Below are positions 40,240 to 48,538 of a stretch of 64,000 nt of DNA, one piece after another. Within the stretch, counting starts at the first letter, position 1; every line of letters starts with the position of its first letter. The position numbers and the translations under genes are program-made. The notes under the pieces were generated by a model that was not told the DNA's origin, made no database searches, and saw nothing but the letters and a program-made list of their open reading frames with translations. The stretch comes from Campylobacter helveticus (GTDB taxonomy: Bacteria; Campylobacterota; Campylobacteria; Campylobacterales; Campylobacteraceae), in NCBI RefSeq assembly GCF_002080395.1, contig NZ_CP020479.1:1-64000 (forward strand), read 5' to 3'.

Positions 40240-41468
40240 TAAATGATAATTTATTTAACTTATATTTCATCATTAAAGAGCCTTATTATCTTTCACACAA
40301 AAAGCTTTTAGAGGAAAAAATCAATGAGACTTTAAAAGAATATTCAATGCCAAGCACCCATTTAAACAATGCTTCAAACTCTAAAAACTATATCTTGCTT
40401 CTCTTTCCAGGCCAAGATGAAATCAAGCATAAGCTTTGTAACTTAGATGAAGAAAAGGCTCTTATTATCATCGCAAGTATGCCTCCCTTAAAAGAGTATG
40501 AAAGCTTTTTTATCATTAAAAAACTTCCAAATCTATACAATCTTTTAAGCTCTACTCAAAAAGCACAAGGCATTACAGAAGAGATGGCTTTAGAATATGA
40601 ATTAGGATTAAGCGTGATAAATTCGCCTTTCACCCTTAAAGACATAGGCGGAGCAAAGCCTTTAAAAACTTATACCGCACAACTTATAAAAGCAGAAGAA
40701 AAAGGATATAAGGCTAAAGGCATATTTTTAGTAGGAATCCCAGGAACTGGTAAGACTTTTTTCCCTAAGTGCTTTGCAGGAGAGCTAAATAGAAAACTCA
40801 TTGCCTTAAATCTTTCTCAAATAATGGAAAGCGATGAGCCTATCACTAAGCTTAACCACATCTTTGAGTATTTACACCAAAGAAAGATAGATTTCCCTGA
40901 TGAAAAATTTGTCATCTTAATTGATGAGATAGAAAAGATGATAGGTAATGCCTCGCCTAAAGAAAAGCAAATGCTTGGTCGTCTTTTAACTATCCTTAAT
41001 GATATAAACACTCCCGCTTGTGAATATAATTTTAATGCTATCTTTTTTGCAACAGCTAATGATTTAGGTTCTATCTTAGAGAATAATCCTGAGTTTTTAA
41101 GAAGAGGTAGGTGGGATGAGCTTTTCTTTATATCTTTACCTACTCACGAATATGCAACTGAAATGTTTGAAATCTATTTTAAAAAATACAAACTAGACTT
41201 TGTATTAGAGCTAATGAGCTTAGATGAAATCTTTGCAGAAATAGAACACCTTTATCAAAGGGATAATCCTATAAGCGACCGCTTCCCTTATACCCCTGCT
41301 GAAATAGAAAACTTTTGTAAAAGATTAGACTTTGTCAATAAGGCAGAAGAAAACTTTAGAAAAGAGCATATCTTAGAGTGTGTAGAACTCATTATCCCCT
41401 TAGGTAAATCAGCAAGAAAGGGTATAGAGAAAATGTCGGCTCAAAAAGAACTTTTTATAGAAATTTGA
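40236..41468 (+). CDS. classical AAA+ ATPase
   Basis: A 410-residue protein. An N-terminal domain of about 150 residues precedes one AAA+ module: Walker A GIPGTGKT near 167, Walker B VILIDEIEK near 229, sensor 1 FFATAND near 270 and arginine-finger region FLRRGRWDE near 286. It resembles FtsH/Vps4-type unfoldase ATPases without a protease domain. It is not a VirB11-type secretion ATPase. Coupling to a two-TM protein gene suggests membrane recruitment; its substrate is unknown. Confidence 0.75.
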   Translation: MINDNLFNLYFIIKEPYYLSHKKLLEEKINETLKEYSMPSTHLNNASNSKNYILLLFPGQDEIKHKLCNLDEEKALIIIASMPPLKEYESFFIIKKLPNLYNLLSSTQKAQGITEEMALEYELGLSVINSPFTLKDIGGAKPLKTYTAQLIKAEEKGYKAKGIFLVGIPGTGKTFFPKCFAGELNRKLIALNLSQIMESDEPITKLNHIFEYLHQRKIDFPDEKFVILIDEIEKMIGNASPKEKQMLGRLLTILNDINTPACEYNFNAIFFATANDLGSILENNPEFLRRGRWDELFFISLPTHEYATEMFEIYFKKYKLDFVLELMSLDEIFAEIEHLYQRDNPISDRFPYTPAEIENFCKRLDFVNKAEENFRKEHILECVELIIPLGKSARKGIEKMSAQKELFIEI

Positions 41469-41479
41469 AAGGAACAACA

Positions 41480-41857
41480 ATGAAAATAAAAGATTTTGAT
41501 TTTAGAATTTGGACTGGGAATAAATTTACTAAACAAAATGATTTTAAAGGCTATGCAAATGGATTAGATGAAGATGTTTGCGAAATTGAGCTATGGACTG
41601 GTTATTTTGATAAAAACGGAAATAAAATCTATGAAAATGATATTTTGAAAAAAGAACCTCTTGATGAAATTTATTATATTACAAGAAATGATACTTATAA
41701 ATTGGTTGAAATAATCATCTATGATAAAGATTGTAGTAATAACCTTTATAGGGAAAAAGAATCTGCTGGTATCGAATTGTTAAAAATGCTTGTTTCAAAT
41801 AAAAATATGAGTGTCATTGGTAATATACACGAAAATGCGGATTTGTTAGGGGAGTGA
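41480..41857 (+). CDS. YopX-family protein
   Basis: FDFRIWTGNKF, EIELWTGYFDKNGNKIYENDI and VIGNIHENADLL are the three YopX signatures in order. It is a paralogue of the Fic-linked gene at 15956 but lacks the basic tail. I chose the ATG at 41480 behind AAAGGAA rather than the TTG at 41465. Function unknown. Confidence 0.7.
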   Translation: MKIKDFDFRIWTGNKFTKQNDFKGYANGLDEDVCEIELWTGYFDKNGNKIYENDILKKEPLDEIYYITRNDTYKLVEIIIYDKDCSNNLYREKESAGIELLKMLVSNKNMSVIGNIHENADLLGE

Positions 41858-41858
41858 A

Positions 41859-42074
41859 ATGTTTGCAAATATTGAAATAAATGCTAGAGATTTAACAGGG
41901 TTTGACAGCGAAGACATTTTAAATATGTATTTGAAATTGCAACAGGATGAGAGAGAGAATTTGTTGAGAAATATTGTTTGAACTTTAGATAACGATGAGG
42001 CAGAAGATTTAATGCGAGAAATTAATAACTATTTAAGACATAAAAATTCTAAAAGCTCTATTAAAAAACGATGA
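41859..42074 (+). pseudogene. small tailed protein interrupted by an in-frame TGA
   Basis: Behind GGGGAGTGAA an ATG opens 40 codons (MFANIEINARDLTGFDSE...) before a TGA at 41979-41981. The same frame then continues for 30 codons with matching composition (TLDNDEAEDLMREINNYL) and ends SSIKKR, the basic tail typical of this plasmid. Either a recent nonsense mutation or read-through of TGA explains this. A and C context after the stop (TGA-AC) gives no special support for read-through. Confidence 0.55.
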
Positions 42075-42121
42075 TGAAAGAAATAATAAAAAAAGATTTA
42101 ATCTAAAAAAAAGGATAAAAG

Positions 42122-42766
42122 ATGAGTTTAACAATTAAGCAATGCTTTGAATTTTATGAAATGGTAAAAGATAAAGAGCATAATCTAAAGCACTTTACTT
42201 TTTTAGACAGGCAACTTGCCATAGTGAGATTTCTTAAAAAACACAAAAAAGAGATTATAAATGAGATTAATTACGCCTTTTATGAAAGTAATGAAGAATA
42301 TCTACTTAGCTTTTTTAGTGGAGAAAGAGCAAACTATGTGCATATTAACTCAAGGCTGACAAAAGAGTATCCTAGCATTTATGAAAACATAGATGAATAT
42401 GAGAACTATTTAGCCATTTATGCGACTTTTGGAATTTTAATCAATCAAAGCTTTCAACTTCAAAATTTAAACGATAGTAGATTTTACCATAAGGACTTTA
42501 TCAAGGATATGACAAATATTATTTTTTATGATGAGGCATTTAGGCTTAATCTTTCTAGCTTTGTAAGTGATAATGAGGGCTATTATAAGGCTATCTATGC
42601 TTATGGAAAAGATTATATCTTTAGTGTTTTTTCCGCAATGATGCATAATGAAATAAATGAGGAGACTTGTATTAAAATGCTTAGTATGGAGGATAAGATG
42701 AGAGATTTTAGGATGTTGTTTGAGGTATATGAAAATATAATAAAAAGGAAATTTACTAATGCTTGA
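42122..42766 (+). CDS. hypothetical helical protein
   Basis: A 214-residue helical cytoplasmic protein rich in F, Y and N, with no motif I recognise. It has an AAAAAGGATAAAAG ribosome site and a one-codon-scale overlap with the next gene. Its end, KRKFTNA, is mildly basic. Confidence 0.55.
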   Translation: MSLTIKQCFEFYEMVKDKEHNLKHFTFLDRQLAIVRFLKKHKKEIINEINYAFYESNEEYLLSFFSGERANYVHINSRLTKEYPSIYENIDEYENYLAIYATFGILINQSFQLQNLNDSRFYHKDFIKDMTNIIFYDEAFRLNLSSFVSDNEGYYKAIYAYGKDYIFSVFSAMMHNEINEETCIKMLSMEDKMRDFRMLFEVYENIIKRKFTNA

Positions 42767-42974
42767 AATTGAGATTACTATTGACGAGTTTTGTTCTATT
42801 TTTAATATTAAGATAAATCAATACTATTCTAAAAGATTTAACACTTTTTTACCCATTAGACATAAGAAAATTAGCGGAAAATATCAAAAGGTAATTTTGG
42901 CAAAAATAGATGTAGTCAAAAATGAAATAATCTTTAAAACAAAAAATAATAATATTTTTTTAAAAAAATTATAA
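42759..42974 (+). CDS. small hypothetical protein
   Basis: A 71-residue basic protein with beta-rich C-terminal half ending FLKKL. It overlaps the previous gene by 8 bases with AAAAAGGAAA before the ATG. Not recognised. Its 3' end runs into the AT-rich repeats before leader B. Confidence 0.5.
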   Translation: MLEIEITIDEFCSIFNIKINQYYSKRFNTFLPIRHKKISGKYQKVILAKIDVVKNEIIFKTKNNNIFLKKL

Positions 42975-43008
42975 AATATAATAATATTTTAATTATAAAA
43001 TAGTTTTG

Positions 43009-43086
43009 TTACAATTACATTACAATAATTCAAAATTCTTAAGCTCCCTTTTATTTTCCTCTTTCTCTTTTTCTCTATAATCCTTT
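43009..43086 (+). promoter_or_regulatory. conserved leader/promoter, copy B
   Basis: It matches leaders A and C over about 75 bases, with -10 box TATAAT at 43076-43081. Upstream it also shares TTTTAATTATAAAATAGTTTT with leader C. It drives the operon that starts at 43115. Confidence 0.7.
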
Positions 43087-43114
43087 TCAAAAATAACAAA
43101 AGAAAGGATAAGCA

Positions 43115-44206
43115 ATGCGAAATCCATATGACACATTTGACCCATTTGATTTAAGTGAATTTGTCTGTGAAGAAACAAATTATTTGAAAAACTTTCTAAG
43201 CGACCCTTTTGACAAAGATGATAATACTTTTGATAAAGATGAAATTATTAATGAATACCGCTCTCGCTATGAAGCTAAACTTCAAGACTTTTTTGACACT
43301 GAATATGGCGAAGCTTATGATTTCGATTTAGATGAAGTATTTGGTGATATACAAAGACGAAAAATTAATAAAGCTAAAAAAGAATTTATGCTAGAGATTT
43401 ATTCTTATGCTTCTTTTGGGGATTTTTGCTCTTTTGATAATTATAAAAAAAGTGCAGGTGAGCATAACAATGCTTTAAATTATCTTTCACATATTCCAAA
43501 AGGTTTTCATAAAGATTTATATGAAAATCATCAATATCTCTTTGATATGGTAGGAATGAGAGATTTAAAATATAATGAAGTTGATACTAAAGTAGAAGAA
43601 CTCTTTTTTAAACTTCACAATGAAATCTACACTAAATTCGAAGCTAAAGTTGTTGAGCTTAATGAAAAGCTTCCTCTTTTTGTGCCTGATAATTTAGATG
43701 AACTTTATTTCTTAACACAGCACTTTAGCTATGACACTATGGATTTATCTAAAACTTTAGCAAAAAATCATATTGATTTGGCAGATAAAAAAGAAGAAAT
43801 GCACAATCTTTTACAAGATGAAGTCTTTGGCAGTATTCATATTCCTTATGGCAGTCAAGAACCTTATGATGATAAAAGTATGATTTTTGATAATCCTTGC
43901 ACTGAGCCTTTCATTGATAAGGCTAAGGAATTGCTTGAAAGCTTAAATTATGAAGTTGCTGTCTTTAAAGTGGTAAAAAGCGAAAATAGATATGGAGAAT
44001 TTGATGAATATATCTTTGCTTATGCAAATCGTATGGATTATTTAGAAGGGGCTTTTAATCATATCTTAAAGAGTGGAAAATATGAATTCGATAGAGAAAA
44101 AAGCACTGATAACCTCCCTGCTCGTTATGGAATATTAGAAGAAGATTGCAACTACTCCCAAGAGGTAAATACCTTGCAAAGAGTAGGTAGGGCAAATAGA
44201 AGATGA
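43115..44206 (+). CDS. hypothetical acidic protein family, member 1
   Basis: A 363-residue acidic cytoplasmic protein, first gene behind leader B. It shares with 44214 and 54236 the pattern F-x-x-x-L-x-x-[FW]-F-D-x-E-Y-x-x-A near the N-terminus and K-L-P-L-F in the middle. With 54236 it also shares a C-terminal domain (LESLNYEVAVFKV ... IFAYANR / LQNLNYQVSLFKD ... LFAYAKD). The end RVGRANRR is basic. Function unknown; the shared promoters suggest these act in transfer. Confidence 0.6.
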   Translation: MRNPYDTFDPFDLSEFVCEETNYLKNFLSDPFDKDDNTFDKDEIINEYRSRYEAKLQDFFDTEYGEAYDFDLDEVFGDIQRRKINKAKKEFMLEIYSYASFGDFCSFDNYKKSAGEHNNALNYLSHIPKGFHKDLYENHQYLFDMVGMRDLKYNEVDTKVEELFFKLHNEIYTKFEAKVVELNEKLPLFVPDNLDELYFLTQHFSYDTMDLSKTLAKNHIDLADKKEEMHNLLQDEVFGSIHIPYGSQEPYDDKSMIFDNPCTEPFIDKAKELLESLNYEVAVFKVVKSENRYGEFDEYIFAYANRMDYLEGAFNHILKSGKYEFDREKSTDNLPARYGILEEDCNYSQEVNTLQRVGRANRR

Positions 44207-44213
44207 AGGATAA

Positions 44214-44957
44214 ATGATGATTAGACATATGTTTTTAGGCTCACTTCCTGATTTTGTGTTTGAAAAAACACAAGAATTGACCAAAGAGCTTGATGAATTT
44301 AGAACAAGGCTTTATGAAAATAATGAAATTGATTTTTGTATGCCTTTTTACGACTTAGAATATCGAGAAAATTTTGAAAGAGAATTGCAAGAGTGGTTTG
44401 ATGATGATTATAGAAGTGATGGTGCTTTTGCAAACTTTAGCGAAGCAGAAAAGAAGTTTTTACTTGATGTCTATGACGCATTTAATTTCAAAGACTTTTT
44501 AAATTTTAATACACTTAAAGAAGATGAAAAAACGAAAGAAAAAGCCTTAATGCATATAGAATATCCACCTAATTCTTTTTATGAAGGACTCTATAAATAT
44601 AATAAGGCTTTGTTTGAAAAAGAACTTTTTTCTCACAATGATATTGATTTAATAATAGAGGCTAAATTTCACACTCTTCATAAAAAGCTTTTTGTTTCCT
44701 TTGAAGACAAGATTAAAGAGCTAGAAAAAACCTTACCTCTCTTTAAAATTCAAAACGAAAAAGAGCTTGATTTTATACTAACAAAATATCCTCTCTCAGC
44801 CATAAGTTTTGAGTATCTTCCCCATCTTAAAAACGAAGTTAAAGAGCCTAATCTTTTTAGTGATGAAGAGCTTAAACCCTCAAAACAAAACATCGAAATA
44901 AAAAGTTATGATGAGATTATGGAAGCAAAACTTAGAAAACGAGGAAGATTTAAATGA
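44214..44957 (+). CDS. hypothetical acidic protein family, member 2
   Basis: A 247-residue paralogue of member 1 lacking its C-terminal domain. It ends EAKLRKRGRFK, a clear basic tail after an otherwise acidic protein. It starts at ATG 44214 or the adjacent ATG 44217 after AAGGATAA. Its stop overlaps the next start. Confidence 0.6.
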   Translation: MMIRHMFLGSLPDFVFEKTQELTKELDEFRTRLYENNEIDFCMPFYDLEYRENFERELQEWFDDDYRSDGAFANFSEAEKKFLLDVYDAFNFKDFLNFNTLKEDEKTKEKALMHIEYPPNSFYEGLYKYNKALFEKELFSHNDIDLIIEAKFHTLHKKLFVSFEDKIKELEKTLPLFKIQNEKELDFILTKYPLSAISFEYLPHLKNEVKEPNLFSDEELKPSKQNIEIKSYDEIMEAKLRKRGRFK

Positions 44958-45292
44958 ATGAAGAAACATTAATTGGCATAAAAGCCGAGATTAAATTTGC
45001 TTGTCATTGTGAAATTGATGAGCAAATATTAAAACAAGGACTTGACTATATCATAAACAATGCCTTAGCTAATGATTTAAAACAAGCTTCAAGTTTTATC
45101 ATAAAAGCTATCAATCATCGTTTAGATGCCTTAGCAGATAGAGGAGAACTTTCGGTAGATATGAGGGGGTCGGCGTTATTTGAACATTATATGAATGAAG
45201 ACCCAAATTTCCTTATTAAAATCATAAAAGATATGAAAGCTGAAGATGACAAGAATAGAAATTGTCAAACAAAGAAAGCATATAGAAGATGA
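44954..45292 (+). CDS. hypothetical tailed protein
   Basis: A 112-residue mostly helical protein ending TKKAYRR. No family recognised. It overlaps the previous gene (ATGA). Confidence 0.55.
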   Translation: MNEETLIGIKAEIKFACHCEIDEQILKQGLDYIINNALANDLKQASSFIIKAINHRLDALADRGELSVDMRGSALFEHYMNEDPNFLIKIIKDMKAEDDKNRNCQTKKAYRR

Positions 45293-45323
45293 GCTTAAAA
45301 AAATCAAACAAAAAGGATAAAAA

Positions 45324-45596
45324 ATGATAGATGAAAAAGAATTAATGGAGCTAATTTAGTGTTAAATGAAGTGGAGTTTAGGGCTGAACCTAATGGTCTT
45401 TATTTTTCCTTAGAAGAATTTGAAAAAGAGAAATTTATAGAGGAAGTTAAAGAAAGTGATAATCCTTTAAAAAATGAACTCATAGCAAAACATAAAGCCC
45501 TTTTTTGAAAAGCTAGATATCTATTTAGAACAAGAAGTAGATTATTCTAATACAATCAATCAAGAGCAAAGAAATCGTAGGATAAAAAGAAGATGA
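45324..45596 (+). pseudogene. frameshifted tailed protein with T6 slippage site
   Basis: After AAAGGATAAAAA an ATG gives 11 codons, then TAG overlapping a GTG in another frame (TAGTG). That GTG frame reads LNEVEFRAEPNGLYFSLEEF... and stops after GCC-C-TTTTTT-GA. If one T is removed from the six-T run (45502-45508 region), the frame continues EKLDIYLEQEVDYSNTINQE and ends NRRIKRR, a typical tail, overlapping the next ATG. It is a decayed gene, or one switched by slippage at the T run. Confidence 0.6.
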
Positions 45597-46369
45597 GTGA
45601 TTTAGAAAAATTACAATTGCAAGAAAAAATTACTGATTTGGAGCAAGATTTTAAAGAATTAGAAGAATTGCGTCAAAAAGAAATCACCAAACACCTTGAT
45701 AATCCAAGCTTAAGAGGTATGGTTACCACTAAAGAAATGCTTTCTTTTCCTAAGGTGGCTAAGGGTGTGAAAGCAGAATTTAATGCAGAATATCAAGGTT
45801 ACAATTGGAGAGTAAAGGCAAATGATGGAAGTATTTTAAACTATGGAGAAAGAGATTATGGAAAGGGACATAGATTACTAACGGCACATTCAAGAACAGA
45901 GAGGGGTGAGCGAGGTCAGCCTCACCGACAGATTTACGACCTCAATTTTCACAACTCTGCTGACAATATTATAACACAAAATAAAGAGTATGGAGTTAAT
46001 AAAAAAGATACAAACTCTGAAACTGAAAAAGGTCAAAGAAAGATAGAAAAGACAGAAAGGGGACAGAGGCAAGCAGACAGGGTCAGCTCTGCTACCTATT
46101 TTAATGACCCCGATTTTCGTGGCTCTGTCCATAATGAAATTATACCACAAGAAGATGAAATCAAAAACAAGGAATGTGAAACAAAAACAAATACTTTAAT
46201 TGATGCAATTATCAATGCAAGAAAAGATTTAAACCATACGATAAGAGCTAAGGATATTCTTATGCAAGATGTGGAATTTAATAAAGAGGATTTAAAAGAC
46301 AATTCCCAAATTTTACAAAGTGAAATGACAAATACCTCGAAAAACATTAACAAAAGGCTTAAACAATGA
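45593..46369 (+). CDS. PBECR/barnase-like putative nuclease with two palindromic inserts
   Basis: A 258-residue protein. Residues about 40-105 (LSFPKVAKGVKAEF, YNWRVKANDGSILNYGERDY, HRLLTAHSRT) resemble the barnase/colicin E5-type endoribonuclease domains found in Campylobacterota effectors. Immediately after the T-A-H motif the coding frame passes through two nested palindromic inserts (45897-45973, 46061-46142), each ending in an AT-rich motif. The end is N-K-R-L-K-Q. It overlaps the topoisomerase gene (ATGA). Activity is inferred. Confidence 0.55.
   Translation: MSDLEKLQLQEKITDLEQDFKELEELRQKEITKHLDNPSLRGMVTTKEMLSFPKVAKGVKAEFNAEYQGYNWRVKANDGSILNYGERDYGKGHRLLTAHSRTERGERGQPHRQIYDLNFHNSADNIITQNKEYGVNKKDTNSETEKGQRKIEKTERGQRQADRVSSATYFNDPDFRGSVHNEIIPQEDEIKNKECETKTNTLIDAIINARKDLNHTIRAKDILMQDVEFNKEDLKDNSQILQSEMTNTSKNINKRLKQ
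45897..45973 (+). repeat. in-frame nested palindromic insert A in nuclease-like gene
   Basis: CAGAG/CTCTG (45897-45901 / 45955-45959) encloses GGTGAG/CTCACC (45905-45910 / 45921-45926). An alternative GAGGTC/GACCTC (45912-45917 / 45938-45943) is also possible. The end CTGACAATATTATAACA follows. Confidence 0.7.
46061..46142 (+). repeat. in-frame nested palindromic insert B in nuclease-like gene
   Basis: GGACAGAG (46061-46068) pairs perfectly with CTCTGTCC (46123-46130). Inside are AGCAGA/TCTGCT (46072-46093) and GGGTCA/TGACCC (46080-46110), which overlap and so exclude each other. The end AATGAAATTATACCAC follows. Confidence 0.75.
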
Positions 46370-48537
46370 CCCTCTTTATCGCTGAAAAACCTGAACTTGC
46401 TCGTGCTATTGCTGAAGGACTTAGTGGAGAAATCAAAGAAAAACAAAGAAGCCATATTATAAAAGGTGAAAACATTATCACTCACGCTTTTGGACATATT
46501 TTAGAGCTTAAAAAGCCTGAACTTTATAATAAAGCTTATGAGAAATGGAACTTAAATGATTTACCCTTAAATTTGCCTCGCCCTTTAAAAAGAATAGCAA
46601 AAGCTGAAGCAAAAAATCAACTTAGCGTGATTGTGAATTTTATTAATGATGCAAGGGTTAAAGAGATAGTGCATTGTGGGGATGCAGATGAAGAGGGACA
46701 AATCTTAATTGATGAGATACTTGATTTTTCTAAAAACACCAAGCCTGTAATGCGTTGTCTCATTAATGACCTTACTCCCAAAGCCATTGCTAAAGCGATT
46801 AAAGAGAAAAAATCAAACAATGAATTTAAAAATCTAAGTGCAAGTGGCTTTGCAAGAAATGAAGCTGATTTTTTAGTCGGGCTTAATTTTACAAGACTTT
46901 ACACCCTCTTAAATCAAAATAATGGAGGAAATGGCGTTATCTCAGTGGGTAGAGTGCAAACGCCTATACTTGGTCTTATAGTTCATAGAGAGCTTGATTT
47001 TAAAAGCCATAAGGCTTTACATTATTACGCAGTAAGTGGAAATTTCGCTTTAAATAATATTATTATTAATGCTCCACTAAAGCTAAATAAAGATGAAAAA
47101 ATCACCGAAGAAGATAAAGCTTTAGCAATTAAAACTCTTTGTGAGAATAAAGAATTTAAAGCACATATCACTAAGGAAAGTAAAAAAGAATATCCGCCTC
47201 TACCTTTTAATCTTTTAGAATTACAAGCTGAAACTTCTAAGCTTTACGGCTTTAGTCCTGATAAGACCCTAAAACTTACGCAAAATCTAAGAGAAACACA
47301 TAAAGCAATTTCATATAATAGAAGTGATTGTCAGTATTTGCCTGAGAATTTATTTGAAGAAGCCCCTGCTTTAATAGAAACTTTAAAAGCAAATTTTAAT
47401 GAAGACATAGGGCAAAATAGTGCAAACACTAGTATTAAAAGTAAAGCCTTTGATGATAGTAAGCTCTCAGCTCATTATGCCATAGTGCCACTTCAAACGA
47501 GGCTTGATTTAAATAAGCTTAGTGCTGATGAGCTAAAGGTTTATACACTCATTTCTAAACGCTTTTTAATGCAGTTTTATAATCCTTGCGAGTATGAAAG
47601 CTTTACTTTCACTTTTAGCTTGGAGACTTATGTATTTGAAACAAGTAAAAGAGTAGATACCAAGCTAGGCTTTAAAGAGTTTTTTGCTAATAATGAAACA
47701 AAAGAGCATAAAGACTATGAAAGCTTACTTGCTTTAAATTTTGCTCTTTGTAAAAGTATTGAGCTTAAAAAAGAACAAACCAAGCCTAAGCCTTTATATA
47801 CAATGACAACCTTACTGAAAGATTTAAATCAGGTCTCTAAATATGTCAAAGATGAAAGAATTAAAAAGCTTTTAATTGAAAAGGATAAGGATAAAAAGGG
47901 TGAGAGTGGAGGCATAGGCACACCTGCAACAAGGTCAAATCATATTAAGACTTTAATTGATAGAGAATATATCGAAGTAAGTAAGGATAAAGCACAAAAG
48001 ATTAAAGCGACTGAGAAAGGTATTAACTTAATCAAAGCTCTTCCGCCTTTACTTACTCAGCCTGATATGACGGCTTTATGGTTTGAAAAACAAAAAGAAA
48101 TATTAAATGGAGCTTTAAGCAAGGAAGAATTTTTAAAAGAAATAGATAGTTTTATACTAGAACTCATTAATGAAAACAAAGGAAGTAAAATGCAATTTAA
48201 TCAAACTAATGATAATAAAATTTCTTGTCCTAAATGCAAAGAGGGATATTTAAGAGAGCTTGATGGCAAATTTGGGAAATTTTTCTCTTGCTCTGCTTAT
48301 AAAGAGGGCTGTGATTTTAAAGCTAAAAGCGTAAATGGCAAACCTGATTTAAGTCCTAAACAAAAAATTAAACCAAGTGAGTATAGCTGCCCTCAATGTC
48401 AAAAAGGCTTTTTAGTAAGAAGAGAAAGCAAAAATCAAAAGGGAAGCTTTTTTTATGGGTGCTCTGAATTTAAAAACGGCTGTCGCTTTCTTTGCCCTGA
48501 GGAAAATGGTAAGCCTAAAATTGAAAAGGTAGGGTAA
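46366..48537 (+). CDS. type IA DNA topoisomerase
   Basis: A Toprim domain opens with EKPELARAIAEGL and has the acidic triad in DADEEGQ (106-112). The catalytic tyrosine is Tyr317 in ISYNRSDCQYLP, and VGRVQTPILGLIV and a GIGTPATRS motif are present. Two C-terminal zinc ribbons (C-P-K-C near 621 and C-P-Q-C near 677) close the protein. At 723 residues it is a TopB/TopA-like enzyme as often carried by conjugative elements, relaxing or decatenating plasmid DNA during replication and transfer. Confidence 0.9.
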   Translation: MTLFIAEKPELARAIAEGLSGEIKEKQRSHIIKGENIITHAFGHILELKKPELYNKAYEKWNLNDLPLNLPRPLKRIAKAEAKNQLSVIVNFINDARVKEIVHCGDADEEGQILIDEILDFSKNTKPVMRCLINDLTPKAIAKAIKEKKSNNEFKNLSASGFARNEADFLVGLNFTRLYTLLNQNNGGNGVISVGRVQTPILGLIVHRELDFKSHKALHYYAVSGNFALNNIIINAPLKLNKDEKITEEDKALAIKTLCENKEFKAHITKESKKEYPPLPFNLLELQAETSKLYGFSPDKTLKLTQNLRETHKAISYNRSDCQYLPENLFEEAPALIETLKANFNEDIGQNSANTSIKSKAFDDSKLSAHYAIVPLQTRLDLNKLSADELKVYTLISKRFLMQFYNPCEYESFTFTFSLETYVFETSKRVDTKLGFKEFFANNETKEHKDYESLLALNFALCKSIELKKEQTKPKPLYTMTTLLKDLNQVSKYVKDERIKKLLIEKDKDKKGESGGIGTPATRSNHIKTLIDREYIEVSKDKAQKIKATEKGINLIKALPPLLTQPDMTALWFEKQKEILNGALSKEEFLKEIDSFILELINENKGSKMQFNQTNDNKISCPKCKEGYLRELDGKFGKFFSCSAYKEGCDFKAKSVNGKPDLSPKQKIKPSEYSCPQCQKGFLVRRESKNQKGSFFYGCSEFKNGCRFLCPEENGKPKIEKVG

Positions 48538-48538
48538 G

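Noticed and set aside
40236-41468. AAA+ ATPase considered as VirB11
   Set aside because: The arginine-finger and Walker B pattern are of classical AAA+ (FtsH/Vps4) type, without the VirB11 Asp/His boxes.
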